The notes under the pieces were generated by a model, which worked only from the letters and a program-made list of their open reading frames with translations, was not told where the DNA came from and made no database searches. DNA of 64,000 nucleotides from Inonotus obliquus (lineage: Eukaryota > Basidiomycota > Agaricomycetes > Hymenochaetales > Hymenochaetaceae), in assembly GCA_032164295.1 (NCBI GenBank), contig JAJHTX010000004.1, positions 1,736,001 through 1,800,000 of the forward strand, written 5' to 3'. Positions 11,850 through 23,890 of this stretch are shown here, one piece after another. The position numbers were made by a program, and so were the translations under genes. The stretch's first letter is position 1; each line of letters starts with the position of its first letter.

Positions 11850-12408
11850 ACGAGTCAGTGGCGGAACTTCGGCCTGAAAGACGTGGACAAGGTATCTAAA
11901 GTCAAATTGATGAAATCACTGGGGAAAAATCAGAGGAGTAGAAAGAGAAAGAGAAGAACGAGGAGCGAGAAAATGAGAAAAAAAGCGGGGGAATTGTCGT
12001 GAAAAAGTCGTAAAAGGATGAAAGAGAAAATCGATGGAAAACGATGACTGGCAAACGCGCAACGAAGGCGTGCCTTTTGGAAGCAGAGGTCTCTTACGAG
12101 ACTCTAGGAGGAGAGGCCAGGACAAGGAGAGCGGCCGACGTCACAATCGAGCACAGAGACAGCGATCGCGACGACGACTTGTGGTCGAGATGGTCGTGGT
12201 GAGAGTGAGTCCCAGTTGATCATTCATCCACTCCATTTTCCCTACGAAACTAAAGTCACGTGACACTCCGGGCGGACCTCGGCTGCAATGTCTCTTCTCT
12301 CGTCGCAGTCGATGACTCGAAGAGTGGACAGAAAAATTCAATTACATATTGAAACTGGTCTACAAATGTAACGATACATCTTTTGCTGCCATTGTCCATG
12401 TCTTCGTG
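11850..12408. other. promoter region of the cyclin gene and UBA1 3' end
   Basis: About 560 bases between the cyclin start (reverse) and the UBA1 stop (reverse). The forward strand from 11900 to 12030 is AG-rich, so the cyclin leader is C/T-rich, as is common upstream of basidiomycete genes. It contains TCACGTGA at 12256-12263. No coding frame is convincing. Confidence 0.5.
12256..12263. promoter_or_regulatory. TCACGTGA palindrome (bHLH-type E-box)
   Basis: Perfect eight-base palindrome containing CACGTG, the site bound by Pho4- and Cbf1-type bHLH factors in other fungi. It lies upstream of a PCL-type cyclin. A hexamer of this kind is expected by chance about once per 4 kb, so function is only possible. 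Confidence 0.25.
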
Positions 12409-15400
12409 TTACGCCCTCCTGTCTAAGTTCACAACAATGAATGGCACCTCGACATCCTCCATTTCCTCATCCATGGCAATAACTTCCAGAATCAGCTGCG
12501 TCTTCCACTCCGGGATGGGTTTCTTGCTTATCATCTCGACAACCTCGCCAATCTTCTTCTGCAGTCTCTCACCAGTCTATGATGTTCATCAATCTCAATC
12601 CTTATCACGATAACAAGCCACAAACCTTCGACTTTGGCAGGAAAGAGCTCCATAGCAGACTCGTGTCCTGGCTAATCATGCTCAAATCAAGATTATACTC
12701 CTTCTTGAAATGATCGATGAATTCCTGCAAGGTTGGCTCGGTTTTGAACTCGATACGGTCCCACAGCGTCCATTCCGTATCATTGTATTTGCTCCTCTTC
12801 GCTGCAATGGGCTCGGAGAATCCGAAGAAAGGCAAGGCCAGGTTCACAAACCCATTTCTATAATCCTCCAGCTTGTTCTTGCCATCGATGATCTTGTAAA
12901 GCTCCAAACACACCAGCCCGGTCACCAGTGACGTCGTTGTCGCAATTGCAGGAATGATTTTCCCTGCAATCTGTTTGGTTTGATGACGAGACGCGATCGG
13001 AATATTGTAGTTTGTTGCTCGAAGGTTCGAGGCTGCCGTGATGAAATCGATGTGATGATTTGTGTCGTCATCCTTCTCGAACTCCACCGGACTCAAGCGA
13101 TAACCAGCGAAAGTTGAAGCAGGAGGGAGTTGTTTCAACAAATTACTGACATCATCACCTATATGAGGGTTAGTAATAGAAGAACCAGAGTCAAATGATA
13201 CATCTCACCACCACCATTGTCTGGAGTAGGATCGTTATCATTGATCTGAACCTTCACGCCACTTCTTGGAACGAATTTCGGTGGAACGATAGCGCTTGCC
13301 ACCTTCTTGAAAACAGATCGGTCAGTCTCACCTCGTAGACCATAGTTGTATGCATGCAGGTTCGCAGCAGCAACAATGAAATCAAGGTGTGTCGGCTACG
13401 TCTTTCGTCAGCAAGTCGATTGGCCAAATCAGGTTTGCTACTAACATCGTCCGCATTGAACGTCAAATGATCTGGTGCTCTCTTTGGCCCGCTCCAGAAG
13501 GGCTGTCCCGAGGAAGTAACAGCATCTTTTGGCAGGCTGAATAGCAGCTGTTGGATTTCGTTGTTAAACTTCTCTTCAAATTGCATCCGTGCCCAGACAA
13601 TGCACTCCTCAAATGTCAATGGCTTGTTCTTCACTAGGTACGACGTAATTTGCGCCACTTGCTCACGCTGCTGACCGGAATGCTTCAAATCCTCTAGGTA
13701 GTTGGCCTCGCTGAGGTATGAATTCACCGCCTTTACGGGGTCCACAAAGAGGCCATAGAATAGCATGCGACTCCACTGGGTGATATTCCGTCAGAAACAC
13801 ACTGCTTGAAACCTGAGATACACTTACTTCAATCGTGTGTTCGATAGCATTCGGGAAATTTTTCACAGTGCAGACAGGGGACTGTTTCTCAGGCGGATCC
13901 TGCGATGATGAATAGGATTCCGTCAAGTGAGGTATGATAACTTGTGCGTTGCCTTTCGTGCCAAGAGTACCTGACTCAAGGAGGGGCTTTTCATAGAACA
14001 CGCAACGACGATCCATGTATTGTCCTTGGGACGGGTTATTAGTTTTTTTAGCAGGAGAAACCATAGATGCGACGTACGAGCTTTGACATTGTCCAACGCA
14101 TTTGTTACTCCATCCAATTCGGCGAAGAAATTCTTCGTATAAATATCTGACATACTGTCAGGCAGTGGCAGTTGACACGATAAAATAAGTCTCACTCTCG
14201 GTACTTTCCCCAACAGGCTCCTGCTTGCAGACAATGTGTTCCCTCAGGCTGGGATTCATCTCAGAGACGGCAGCTGCAGCAACCTCTGATTTGAACTTCC
14301 CAAGATCTTTTGGTCGGAAAAGGAACTGTCGGTTTAGGTTACTCTTCTCGATGGTATCGAGGTCTGTCACATAGACGATACCCCTAGGTCCAGTTGCAAG
14401 CCCCATCATACTCCAGTTCTTCAGCATTTCGCACCCAATAGCGCCAGAGCCGACGAGAAATTGCCTATGATTTGAGATTCTATCTTGAAAGACTTGGCCG
14501 AAAACGGCGATTTGCCCGTCATATCTACTTCCGATTGGTTGACAGTCTTCTTCGCTCGGTAAATTGGATGGGAGTGATTCCAGGGAGTCGAAGTACATGT
14601 TCTGAACCATTGGGTGGAATTTTGCCGATACGCCTTTTAGAACCTCTTGGGCTACAAATGCCCCAATAACAGAGTTTATGGGAGCAAGGTCTCCTGTCGC
14701 CTGGAACGCCAACTCGGATAAGGTTTTCTCGTCTAAATCGGAACCGAGCTTGTTTGCAATTGCGATGAGCGCGTTTGCGTCGTCTCGATTGCGAGGGCGC
14801 GGAAATCGGTTATGTTGAGCACAATACTCGGATAGCGCCTGAAATCCTGCGTGAAGTGTCGCGGGCCGATCAAATTTAGCAAAATCCGTAACAAATAACT
14901 CAGGGGATTGGAGTGTTTCTCGAAGAGATTTCTACGTCGCAGTGAATACTTAAAGCGTCTCCGTTATTCCAGCTAAAGCAAAAACTCACAAAGTTAATGA
15001 TTTTCGGCATCTTTACCTGAGTAAAGATACCCCCCGATACATAATCGCCAAACTTAGAGGTGTCGCCTATACTGAAGGTATAAGGCCCCTTAACGGTGAC
15101 CTTTAAGGGTTTGCAGCCATTCAGCTCCTCCATGCCTTTGATCTCAGAGAATGTGACGAAATCCCCATCCTCAAGACCATGGCGAGTTTCTTCAAGACAC
15201 GTCACGATACCATCGTTGTCCTATTCCAGGTATACTTTAGAAGGAGTCCTATACATGTCACAATCTTGCGTGTATTTACCTTGTCTATGGATGCAATCAT
15301 ACCGCTCAGAGGCTGCTCGCCAGTAGGATCGACACAGGTGAACTTGGGTCCGAAATCGTTAAAGACCGTTCTTGGGGGATTCAAACAAGTCAAATAAGAT

Positions 15401-16194
15401 TACTCCAGACATGCCGACACACTGCTCACCCAAATAATCCACGAGTCTCTGCTGAAATGAAGTACACGCCATTCTCGTGGGTCCAATCGTTGATCTCAAG
15501 CTGCCTTGCGAGCGGAACGCCGCACAATACAACGGCCTGAACACGTCACATAAGTAAGTAGAAAGGCTAGTAAGAGTAATCATACCTGGAATCCCTTGAC
15601 CAGATCCACCGAAATCTCCTGACCCGCTTTGCCCCCAAGGTTACGAACGGGTACGTATGCATTCAACTCCGCTAGACGAGGCACAGTCGCTTCAGCTCTA
15701 GATTTACCGACATCTTCCTCTCTGAGCAAAAACTGCGGAGATCAGTCAGCATATATGCATTCGAAAGTGGCAAAATAGTTGAGCGAACCTGTGAGCTCAG
15801 GTCCTGTACCGTCACAGGTTCCGGATCGAAGATGGTGACAGATTTGACGCCAGCGAGAACAACGTCCTTTGCTGAAGCGTAAACCGAGTCATTGAGCACA
15901 CGTCGCCACGATTGAGTCTAATCACACACCAATCTCGGCGCCTAAGCCCTGAACCCCAACAATTAGAACATTGGAAGATGCCATCTTCTTCATGGCTACC
16001 GGAACGAATTAGGGCGCACGAAATGATATCGATAACTTCAGTGAGACTGCTAACCTTCATGCCCAAGAACATATCTTGAACAGCGATGATGAGTACTGGA
16101 AAGAAGAACGCCACGAGACTTACAGTTGTCTCGAATACAAGCCCTCATCGATCTTGGTTTCGTCTACGTCCATGGCGGCACCGAGATTGGACAT
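12409..16194 (-). CDS. UBA1: ubiquitin-activating enzyme E1
   Basis: Activates ubiquitin with ATP and passes it as a thioester to all E2 enzymes; essential in the nucleus and cytoplasm. The start [20 protein letters not shown] leads into SRQL and the first, inactive adenylation half ([19 protein letters not shown]). The active adenylation domain shows [35 protein letters not shown] and VSEMNP. The catalytic cysteine is in [19 protein letters not shown], with its codon at 13870-13872. The second catalytic-cysteine half-domain and the ubiquitin-fold domain follow, ending [12 protein letters not shown] and a short tail. All catalytic elements are present and order and length are normal for the family. 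Many short introns. The next reverse gene (cactin) stops 171 bases upstream. Confidence 0.95.
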
Positions 16195-16365
16195 GATCTA
16201 TTCTCAGTGGACGTGTTCTAAGCAACCAGCAAGTCGTAAAGTGGGAGTCCAAGCAGTGGTGTAACAAGTTTAAGGACGGATTGGATCATGGATGGGATGC
16301 ATTCTTAACAACTCTAATTACATCATCATGAATCATGTGCACTAGCATTATTACATAAGCAAGGT

Positions 16366-18806
16366 TTACTTCCGATAGAACTGCCGCAATTAGTCAATAT
16401 TAATATCAAAAACACGGGAAGCACAAAATGACTCACATTTCTCCTGAAATTGAACCATAAGGAGAGGCAACCGCGGTCAAAGCTACTGCGAAAACCACTA
16501 GAACGGGACATGTTAGCTATGGAGAAGGAATAAGAATTCGAGACTTACCGTTTATGTGAATATTCCCAGTCCCGGTTCACGATTCGGAAAGCGATATCCT
16601 CATACGGAGGACCTGCCGTGAAGTATAATAGGACCGTTTCATCATTTCCAGGCTCCTTGACAATTTTGTACGTCGGTGCCCTGGACTTGTCGATAAGATC
16701 CGGATAGAAGATATTGAACTGGACGAGTATGAACCCACTGGACACGAATAAAATGATCTGACATACCTTGTATCCTTGTACGACTTTCGGTGGTGGGTTG
16801 TCGGTGCTAGACACGGGATCAGTCAACGAGCTCAAGTCAGTTTCGGACCGGCTTACTCATAGTGCGTTTGATTGTACTTGTTCCACTCGTATCCAGTGTG
16901 AACACGATTGAAATATTTCGGTTTGCGAGGTCGATACTTGTCTTCCCAGTTATAAGTTGTCGGATTAGGGATGGCCTCTTCGAGATTAAAGAGCTCCTCT
17001 TCTTCGTCAAGTTCCCTCTCCGCCTCGGCGCGGTATAAGGCTTCGGAATCCAGATCAGCACCACCCGGGACCTCCGCGCTCTGCTCCTCCGGAGCATCCG
17101 TAATTTGTTTGGGAACAAACCGCGATGCAGCGACATTCCGCCGTAGCTCAAGCTAGGTGCGTCCTCTCAGCGATCAATTAATGTAGTAATCAGAGGCACC
17201 CTTACCATGGATTTACTATCTTCCTTCTCTGAGACCATTCGAATCTGCCTATCATCGTAAGGTAACTTCCTGATGTCGAGTAGAATCGGACTCATTGAGC
17301 GCTCATACGACTCAGGAATTTCTTCGGGTCCAGCATTTGAACCCGAGGTGTGCTGTACCGTGGGTTCTGCGCGCAGATCACCTCCCCATGGCCTGGCAGC
17401 GTTCACGGTGACTCCTGCGAGCAGCTCTTGTTGCGCTTGAAGCGCCTCATCGCGTTGACGCTTGCGTAGTTGCTCCAGTCTATTACGGACCACGACTTCA
17501 TGAAGGTCCTTCAGCTTCGCCTAGAACGAAAGTGAGAAGCGAGAATAATTGAGGGCGAGTGGTCCCACTGACCTTGGCCTTCCAGACGAGCAAGTGCTTC
17601 AGCAAGCCTTCCCAGTAGTCAACATCAATGGGCTCTCCGCTCTGTAGCTTAGCTTGTATCGATCGTTGAAGCTGCGATAGCTGCTCAATGGACTTTTCAT
17701 TCAGAATTGCAGCAACGTCACTCTGAACGACGGCCACAACGTCAGTCCCCCTGTCACGGCTTTCTTGAAGCCTTTCGAGCCAATCTTTAGTAACTACCAT
17801 CATATTCTTCAGAATCTTTGTCAGTACGAAACGGGTTGGGCAGCGGAGAACCACACCCACCGTCCAAAAATCAATATTGGTATCAGACTTCTCTAGTGCA
17901 AGGTATCTCTCAATATCGTCATGTAGTTCTTGCGTCTGCTCAAGAGATAGATTCTGCGGACAATCTATTAGCAGTGGGTCAAAAGAAAGGACGTGGGACA
18001 TACCTCAAGAATAGTATATGGCTCGTCAAGGTCAATCTCCATACCTGCCTCGTCAATCCCGAGACCATCGTCCGCATTGTCGGAGGGGTTTACGTATTTC
18101 AGATTGAGAACTAAAAAATCCACAGCTTTTGCTCGTTTTTCCTTCAGTCGAATACCGGCCCTGCGCTTTTCCTGTTCCAGCTGGAAATCCCCATCCTTTG
18201 CAAGCCACTCGGACATTTGGGCCGATTCTGCTAGTCTCTGCATTCTGATCTCTTCCTCCTCCCTCAGCTCCTGCTCCTTCTCTCTTTCCGCCCTCCTCCT
18301 ATTTAGTCTTTCCAGTTCTTCCTTTGCCTCTTGCCTTCTGGTTGCATCACGTCTCTGTGCCTCAGCGGCAGATAGACCCATTTTCTTCTCTTTCTCAGCC
18401 TTCTTGTGCCAGCGAAATTGCTGCCCGAGATTGACGTCATGGAAGGGGTTGTCTGTTGCACTGTATACACTAAGTTCCGCTACTTGACGGGCTTCCTCCT
18501 CTTCTTTCATTCGTTTTTTCTCGGCCTTGCGGGCCTTCCGCTCTGCGGACTTGTCACGCTTTCGTCTAACACTTAGCTTGTGTAAGAGAGTCAGGAGACC
18601 AGGGCAACTCACTTTTTCTCCTTCCGAGAGTCATCACTAGAGGGGCTTCGACTGCGAGTCCTCCGTCTATCCTTCGTTACATCTCGCTCTTCGTCTTTCT
18701 TTCCTCTACTCCCGCTTCTTCTTCGTTTCTTGCCATCATCCTCGTATCCGTTATGCCGCCGAGATCGTGGCGATGGTGAGCGAGTTGAAGTACGGTAGCG
18801 ACCCAT
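16366..18806 (-). CDS. CACTN: cactin, spliceosome-associated protein
   Basis: Cactin associates with catalytic-stage spliceosomes and is needed for faithful splicing; nuclear. The N-terminus MGRYRTSTRSPSPRSRRH is an RS-type domain, followed by a long charged helical stretch (17990-18500; ERLNRRRAEREKEQELREEE) and the conserved middle segment. The C-terminal cactin domain is clear: NWEDKYRPRKPKYFNRVHTG, YEWNKYNQTHYE, PPKVVQGYKFNIFYPDLID, PYEDIAFRIVNREWEYSHKR-like, and the invariant ending RGCLSLWFNFRRNFYRK. The last exon encodes only FYRK and the stop, after an intron near 16377-16432. Upstream, ClpX starts divergently 142 bases away. No abnormality seen. Confidence 0.93.
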
Positions 18807-18948
18807 GGGATACAAGTGGTGAAATCGCGAGTGGAAGGGATGATTCCCAGGGATCAAGTGTTGTTTGCGAGTCACGTGTTAGTAACAGATTCAGTGCAGC
18901 ATTACAATGAAATAGGATAGGCTTATACTCCTCGCTCGAACATGCGTT
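18807..18948. promoter_or_regulatory. 142-base divergent promoter, cactin / ClpX
   Basis: The start codons of cactin (reverse) and ClpX (forward) are only 142 bases apart, so both promoters must overlap. The gap contains GTCACGTGTT, with CACGTG at 18873-18878. Confidence 0.5.
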
Positions 18949-21284
18949 ATGGTCTGGCGAATACGACTAAAGTACTCTAGCACATCGCATTACCGCGGTG
19001 TCTCAGTTCTCGGCCGTCGTTTACGTACCCAGGCTCGTTACGGACACGATGAACGAGAAGATTTAGCAGAACCTACTCATTCATACCCTATATCCGCTAG
19101 CCTGTCTACTCCTCGCCAGGTGATTGACTCCAATCTCAGAATACTCAAGATCCACATCTTACGGATTTCAGTTAGTACAATATCTGGATGAGTATGTCGT
19201 TGGCCAGGAGAATGCAAAGAAGGTCCTTTCGGTGGCGTGAGCATGCTCTCCAAGCTTTCTATTGTCTCTGGTATTCAATGAAGTTCAAGCGTGTTCAATC
19301 ACTACAATCGAGTAAGGTCCAATCTATCACAGATGCACACCGCAGACTCTCAAGGCGCTTGGGGTGAACAATCTTCTGATGGTACGGTTTTATTTCGCAC
19401 GTATCCTGCTTAGGATTTTTCTGACAGGCATGGCTCCCACAGCCGTCTCGTCCGCTCAAGTGCTACCTCATCCGTATAGATCATTAAGCACGCATATCTT
19501 TCCGCTACGGGGCGGAGATTATCCACCTTTATTCGAGAAGAGTAATGTTCTAGTAATGTGAGCGATTCTCATAGAAAGGCGCCGTCCTCGTTACTCAGCC
19601 ATTCCCCAGAGGACCAACTGGTTCGGGTATGAAGCCATATTATCCAGCAATAGGCATCTCGACTAACCGTTGGGATAGGGAAGACTCTGCTTGCTAAGAC
19701 ACTAGCAAGAGTGCTTGATGTTCCATTTTCCCACAGTGATGCAACCTCTTTCACGCAGGCGGGATGTATGCAGGTCTATGACTGTGGCTAGGCATGGCGG
19801 CTAACTACGTTGCAGATGTAGGAGAAGATGTAGACATGTGCATTCACCGCCTGGTCAGAGGACTTGCAGAATTCAGGGTGTTTTTACTCATGCTAGCGGC
19901 TTAGCTTATTGCATCAGGTTGGGACGAGCGACGAGCTGGCGCTGGAATCGTATACATCGACGAAATCGATAAGATTGCTCGAAAGGCTGGAGGCATGGAC
20001 GGTCAACGTGATGTCGGAGGAGAAGGTGTTCAGCAAGCCTTATTAAAGGTGATGGAAGGATCAAGCGTCACAGTTCATGCGAAAGTGGGTCGTTGTTGAT
20101 AATCCGAGCTCCCGCCGAAAACTGATCGATATCATATTACGTAGCCCTCCAGCTCTGGGTCTGACTTGGGCCCAATGGGTGGAGATGCTCGTTCAAGACC
20201 TGGTCAGCGGCCATCTGCATCGCAACGTCAGGCTCCCTGCATTTCTCCAACCCCGTAATGTATTTGACATCTTATCAGCGCGAAGTGATACGTATTCGAT
20301 CGATACATCAAACATCTTGTTTATACTCAGCGGTGCATTTGTTGGACTGGAAGATATTATCAATCGGAGGATAGCCAAGGGTGTGAGTATGGCAGGCCAC
20401 TATCGTTGAACTATATCTGATGACCGGGATCAGTCTATAGGATTCACCGCGAACCTTGCACCATCGGACAAGAATTCTGGAAACTCTGTTCCCTTCTTCA
20501 CACCTAACCATAAAGCGGCATACGTTTTGGACATGGTTCAACCGGCTGGTATGGGCCTTTGCATGCGTTTCATCACCTTACCTGTATCCTCTAACATGCT
20601 TTGTCTGCTAGATCTCATAAAATATGGGTTCGTATTTTCAAAATAAGTCTCCGCTACGTAGCGTCGTTATTTTTTATGGCACATACAGGCTCATTCCGGA
20701 ATTCATGGGAAGACTTCCGACAGTTACAACATTAGCTCCTCTGACACCCACAGATTTTTTTCGCATCCTTACGGAAGTCCGTGGTTCACTGGTTTCACAG
20801 TACACATCTCTCTTTGGGTACTCTGGCGTTGAGCTACGCTTTACGACTCTTGCCCTCCGAGAAATTTGCCGTCAGGCTGCTGAGCGAGGAGGAGGTGCTA
20901 GAGGTTTAAGAGGCATAATGGTTAGTGTCCTGTCTTTTAATACCTGGAGAGTATCTATTTAGCACCAAGTCTTTATAGGAGAGTCTCTTGTTGGATGCGA
21001 TGTATGAGGTCCCGTGAGTGACTGCTCTTCTTTCCATAAGATCAAGTTGCTAACGTGGCACACGAATGTTTTTCAGAGGCTCGGTAAGCCGACTTCTACG
21101 ATGGTCTTCAATAGTGTGGATCTTGTTGACTATTGCTCTTGCCAAGAACATCCGGTATGTATTAGTCAATGAAGCAGTTGCTCGAAGAGATCAAGGTGCT
21201 CTCTATTGGACGCGTGGAGGAGGGGCTGCCTTTTGGGCTGCTTGGGCAGAGGAAGAAGGCCCTCTAGAACAGGAAAGCACGTAA
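18949..21284 (+). CDS. MCX1: mitochondrial ClpX-type AAA+ unfoldase
   Basis: ATP-dependent unfoldase of the mitochondrial matrix. The N-terminus [11 protein letters not shown] continues with Arg-rich, Ser/Thr-rich residues typical of a matrix-targeting signal; no bacterial-type zinc-binding domain is present. Then come [20 protein letters not shown], Walker A (VIGPTGSGKTLLAK, assembled across introns near 19560-19690), [12 protein letters not shown], Walker [47 protein letters not shown], then [10 protein letters not shown], the ALIKYG-like segment [20 protein letters not shown], and the sensor region [12 protein letters not shown]. The C-terminus is [14 protein letters not shown] with an unusual Trp/Gly/Glu tail. 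A 7-base exon (21077-21083) is needed. The stretch 20090-20280 is poorly conserved and its intron boundaries are uncertain. Confidence 0.88.
21077..21083 (+). other. 7-base microexon in ClpX
   Basis: The upstream exon ends MYEV plus two bases of a Pro codon before a GTGAGT donor; the downstream exon begins [11 protein letters not shown] at about 21147. The seven bases AGGCTCG, with acceptor TTTTCAG before and donor GTAAGC after, complete Pro and add Gly-Ser, giving the conserved EVPGSNIRYVL. The following intron is 63 bases. Confidence 0.7.
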
Positions 21285-21543
21285 TCAGTTCGGATAGCAC
21301 AAAGGGAACAGTTTGCCGATGTAATCTGTACTTTCTGCAATTTTGTCCTAGTAATACTTCACAAGACCACTATTGTTTCGAGTGTTCAGTAACATCAGTA
21401 TTCTGCGAATACGTTTTGTGTACTAGCATACATGTGTTCAAATCCTCCACTAGAAGAACAGCGAGATAAACCGTACAATAGGATTCTAGTACAACACAGC
21501 GTGACATGTCCGCTTCAATCTTCCCTCATATACAGCCTAAATA

Positions 21544-22493
21544 CTAAGCATCGGTCTTCTCAGTCTTCTCCTCGTCCTTAGGGCTCTCCGAAGCAGCCGG
21601 CTCTTCCTTCTCGTCCGCCTTTTCTTCGTCCTTCTTCTCCGCTGGAGGCTCGGCCTTTGACTCCTCAGTGGGTTTCTCGGATTTTTCTTCACTGCTGCCT
21701 ATGGGTGCTCCGGCGGGAAGAAGACTTGCATTGTTACGTTGCCCATCCTCGAAAGCCTCCTTGAAGCTATTTGCATCTTGGCACACGAGTCAGTACTCAG
21801 ATTACAGAAAAAACTTATATTGAAGAGGAACGTACTTTCTGCGTTGGCGAACCGGATAGCTAGTGTCTCTGGTACAGGTGAACCATCCGCATAATCCGCA
21901 GGAACCTTCCAAACCCAAGATCTGTCCGATCCAATATTGGGCGTAAGACGCATATCAGGAGTAACTAAGTTACACAACTTCAGAGGGAAAATATTCCATG
22001 ACAGCAATGAAATAACGCACTCAAATGGTTCGCGCAGACTTTGAGGGTCTTGTCCCGTCGCATAACAAGTCTGACCTTGTGCGTCTCTCTGTGCTTCAGC
22101 AATCGGACATCACCAGTTCCACGCTCCTTCCACTGGTTCTCGGTGTTGTCAAACCGAAAGAGCTTTGCGCGCCTGCGTGACAAGAATATTTATTAGAACG
22201 ATGCAATCAATCTAGCAGAGGAGAAATGGAATAACGTACAATTTGAACAGCACGTCTTCGTCTTCCTCCATAGTCTTCGTCTCGACTTGCTCAGTGAGAT
22301 GGATGACTGACTTGAATTCAGCATTGGGTTCATCCTCGGCCTGTGTCGACGTAGATTAGCACACTTCCGTCTCATTGCAAGCGATTCGCCATGATCAAAC
22401 GTTGGTAGCGCATACAAGGAGCCACTACAACAGAACTTTGATCAATCGACGCACCTTGGATGCATCGTTCGCGGGATCCAGAACAGAAGTCAT
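21544..22493 (-). CDS. YRB1: Ran-binding protein 1
   Basis: Cytoplasmic Ran-GTP binding protein that helps RanGAP release Ran from transport receptors after nuclear export. The start [13 protein letters not shown] is followed by the RanBD1 fold: [70 protein letters not shown], then [20 protein letters not shown] and [11 protein letters not shown]. The C-terminal ~80 residues are a Glu/Lys/Pro-rich acidic tail (EKTEKTDA end). Size and order match fungal RanBP1. Introns are 45-75 bases. It converges with ClpX (260 bases between stops) and diverges from EMP24 (253 bases between starts). Confidence 0.94.
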
Positions 22494-22746
22494 TGTGAAC
22501 TGAAGCTCTGTAAGCGTAGGTACGCGTAGATAAAAAAGGACTGGATGCGAGGTAGTCGAGATGAAAGAGGAAGAAAGAGGATGATTTGTGGTTTTTTACG
22601 GAAAATCCAACGCGCCCTAGCCCTACGTCGATCATCCCTTTGGGGCTTATTTTCTCAGCCTTCTGACGCGCGTCACGAGACTCACGACACGTAACTTTAG
22701 AGACAGAGGTACTTACTTCCTACACTAGCAGACTTGGAAAGCCAGC
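22494..22746. promoter_or_regulatory. divergent promoter, RanBP1 / EMP24
   Basis: 253 bases separate two start codons pointing outward. No strong motif recognised; the segment 22660-22700 carries several GACGCG/CACGA-like GC-rich words. Confidence 0.4.
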
Positions 22747-23640
22747 ATGACGCGATTATTCTCTGCATTCTCTTTTCTTACTATCGCCACGGTGTATATA
22801 CTATCATGGAATCTGACTGCTGCACATATGATCGAAGTACCTGCGTCCAAGAAGGAATGCTTTTTTGAGGACCTCCACAAGAGCGATCAGGTCGGTTCCG
22901 AGTCTCAGTAAGTCTAGGTGGTCAATACCCTGTTCTAATACGTTGAATAGATGACCGTAACCTACCAAGTAGGCGGTGGCGGCCATCTCGATATCGATTT
23001 CTGGGTTCGTTGATTCTCTGCTGCCCTCGTTCCGGATGTGTGACAAGCTTAAGATTGTCTAGTTAGCAGATCCGGACAACCTTGCCCTGGGTAAACATAT
23101 AAAACAATCGACTGGTTCCGTCTCGATTACAGCGGAGAAAGATGGACGATACGAATACTGCTTTTCAAACCAGATGAGCACGTTAGCTGATAAAATAGTA
23201 AAGTAGGTGGCCATTACACTCATTTATTCAGTAAACTCATCTCCACACAGCTTTAACGTCCATGGGATTGTATTTGTCGTTGAAGATGGTGCGGCAAAAC
23301 CAAGACTGTCACGTAGTGTATTTGGAAATTACCTCTGACTGAGTATCCGTTTAGAAACGATTGCACCAATCGAGCGCGAAATTCGTTCTTTGGCAATTGG
23401 TCTTCAGTCTGTGAAGGATGAGCAGGAGTACATCGTCGTCCGCGAACGTAGGCACCGTGACACAGCCGAATCTACAAACTCCCGCGTGAAATGGTGGTCG
23501 ATACTCCAAACTATCGTTCTCTTTTCGGTTGTTGGCTGGCAGGTGTATTATCTTAAGGTCTGTTTCTCTTCTACTCTACCTACGTTATCATACTTACGGA
23601 CAAATCCCAGTCTTTCTTCGAAGTCAAGAGAATAATTTAA
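22747..23640 (+). CDS. EMP24: p24 family ER-Golgi cargo receptor (EMP24/TMED2 type)
   Basis: Type I membrane protein of COPII/COPI vesicles that sorts GPI-anchored and other secretory cargo. A signal peptide (MTRLFSAFSFLTIATVYILS) precedes the GOLD domain: IEVPASKKECFFEDLHKSDQ, MTVTYQVGGGGHLDIDFW, EKDGRYEYCFSNQMSTLADK and NVHGIVFV, with the two cysteines that form the family disulphide. A coiled-coil neck (EQEYIVVRERRHRDTAESTN) leads to one transmembrane helix (WWSILQTIVLFSVVGWQVYY) and the tail LKSFFEVKRII, whose FF and basic residues bind coat proteins. The FEVKR tail identifies the beta (EMP24) subfamily. The last intron ends at 23610, just before SFFEVKRII. Confidence 0.93.
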
Positions 23641-23890
23641 GGAGTACTTGTCAAATTTACATACTAATTATACAAGCATACACTGGATCCAAGAATACCA
23701 GTTCGTTCTCTTCGTACAAGCTATTAAGAATGTCCAAGACCACGGCATAATTCAAGATTAGAATGGCGTATGCAAGGGAAAGATGACGCACAGGGCATTG
23801 CCAGAATGCTGAAGGCCGAATAAGTAAATGGATAGACGGAGAAATGAATGACACATTCGTGGGACGTGATAGGGAGCATCTATGGGACAG

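Noticed and set aside
20077..20409. Apparent frame break in ClpX
   Set aside because: The conserved [18 protein letters not shown] and the following GSIGFTANL join in frame once short introns are removed, so there is no evidence for a pseudogene.
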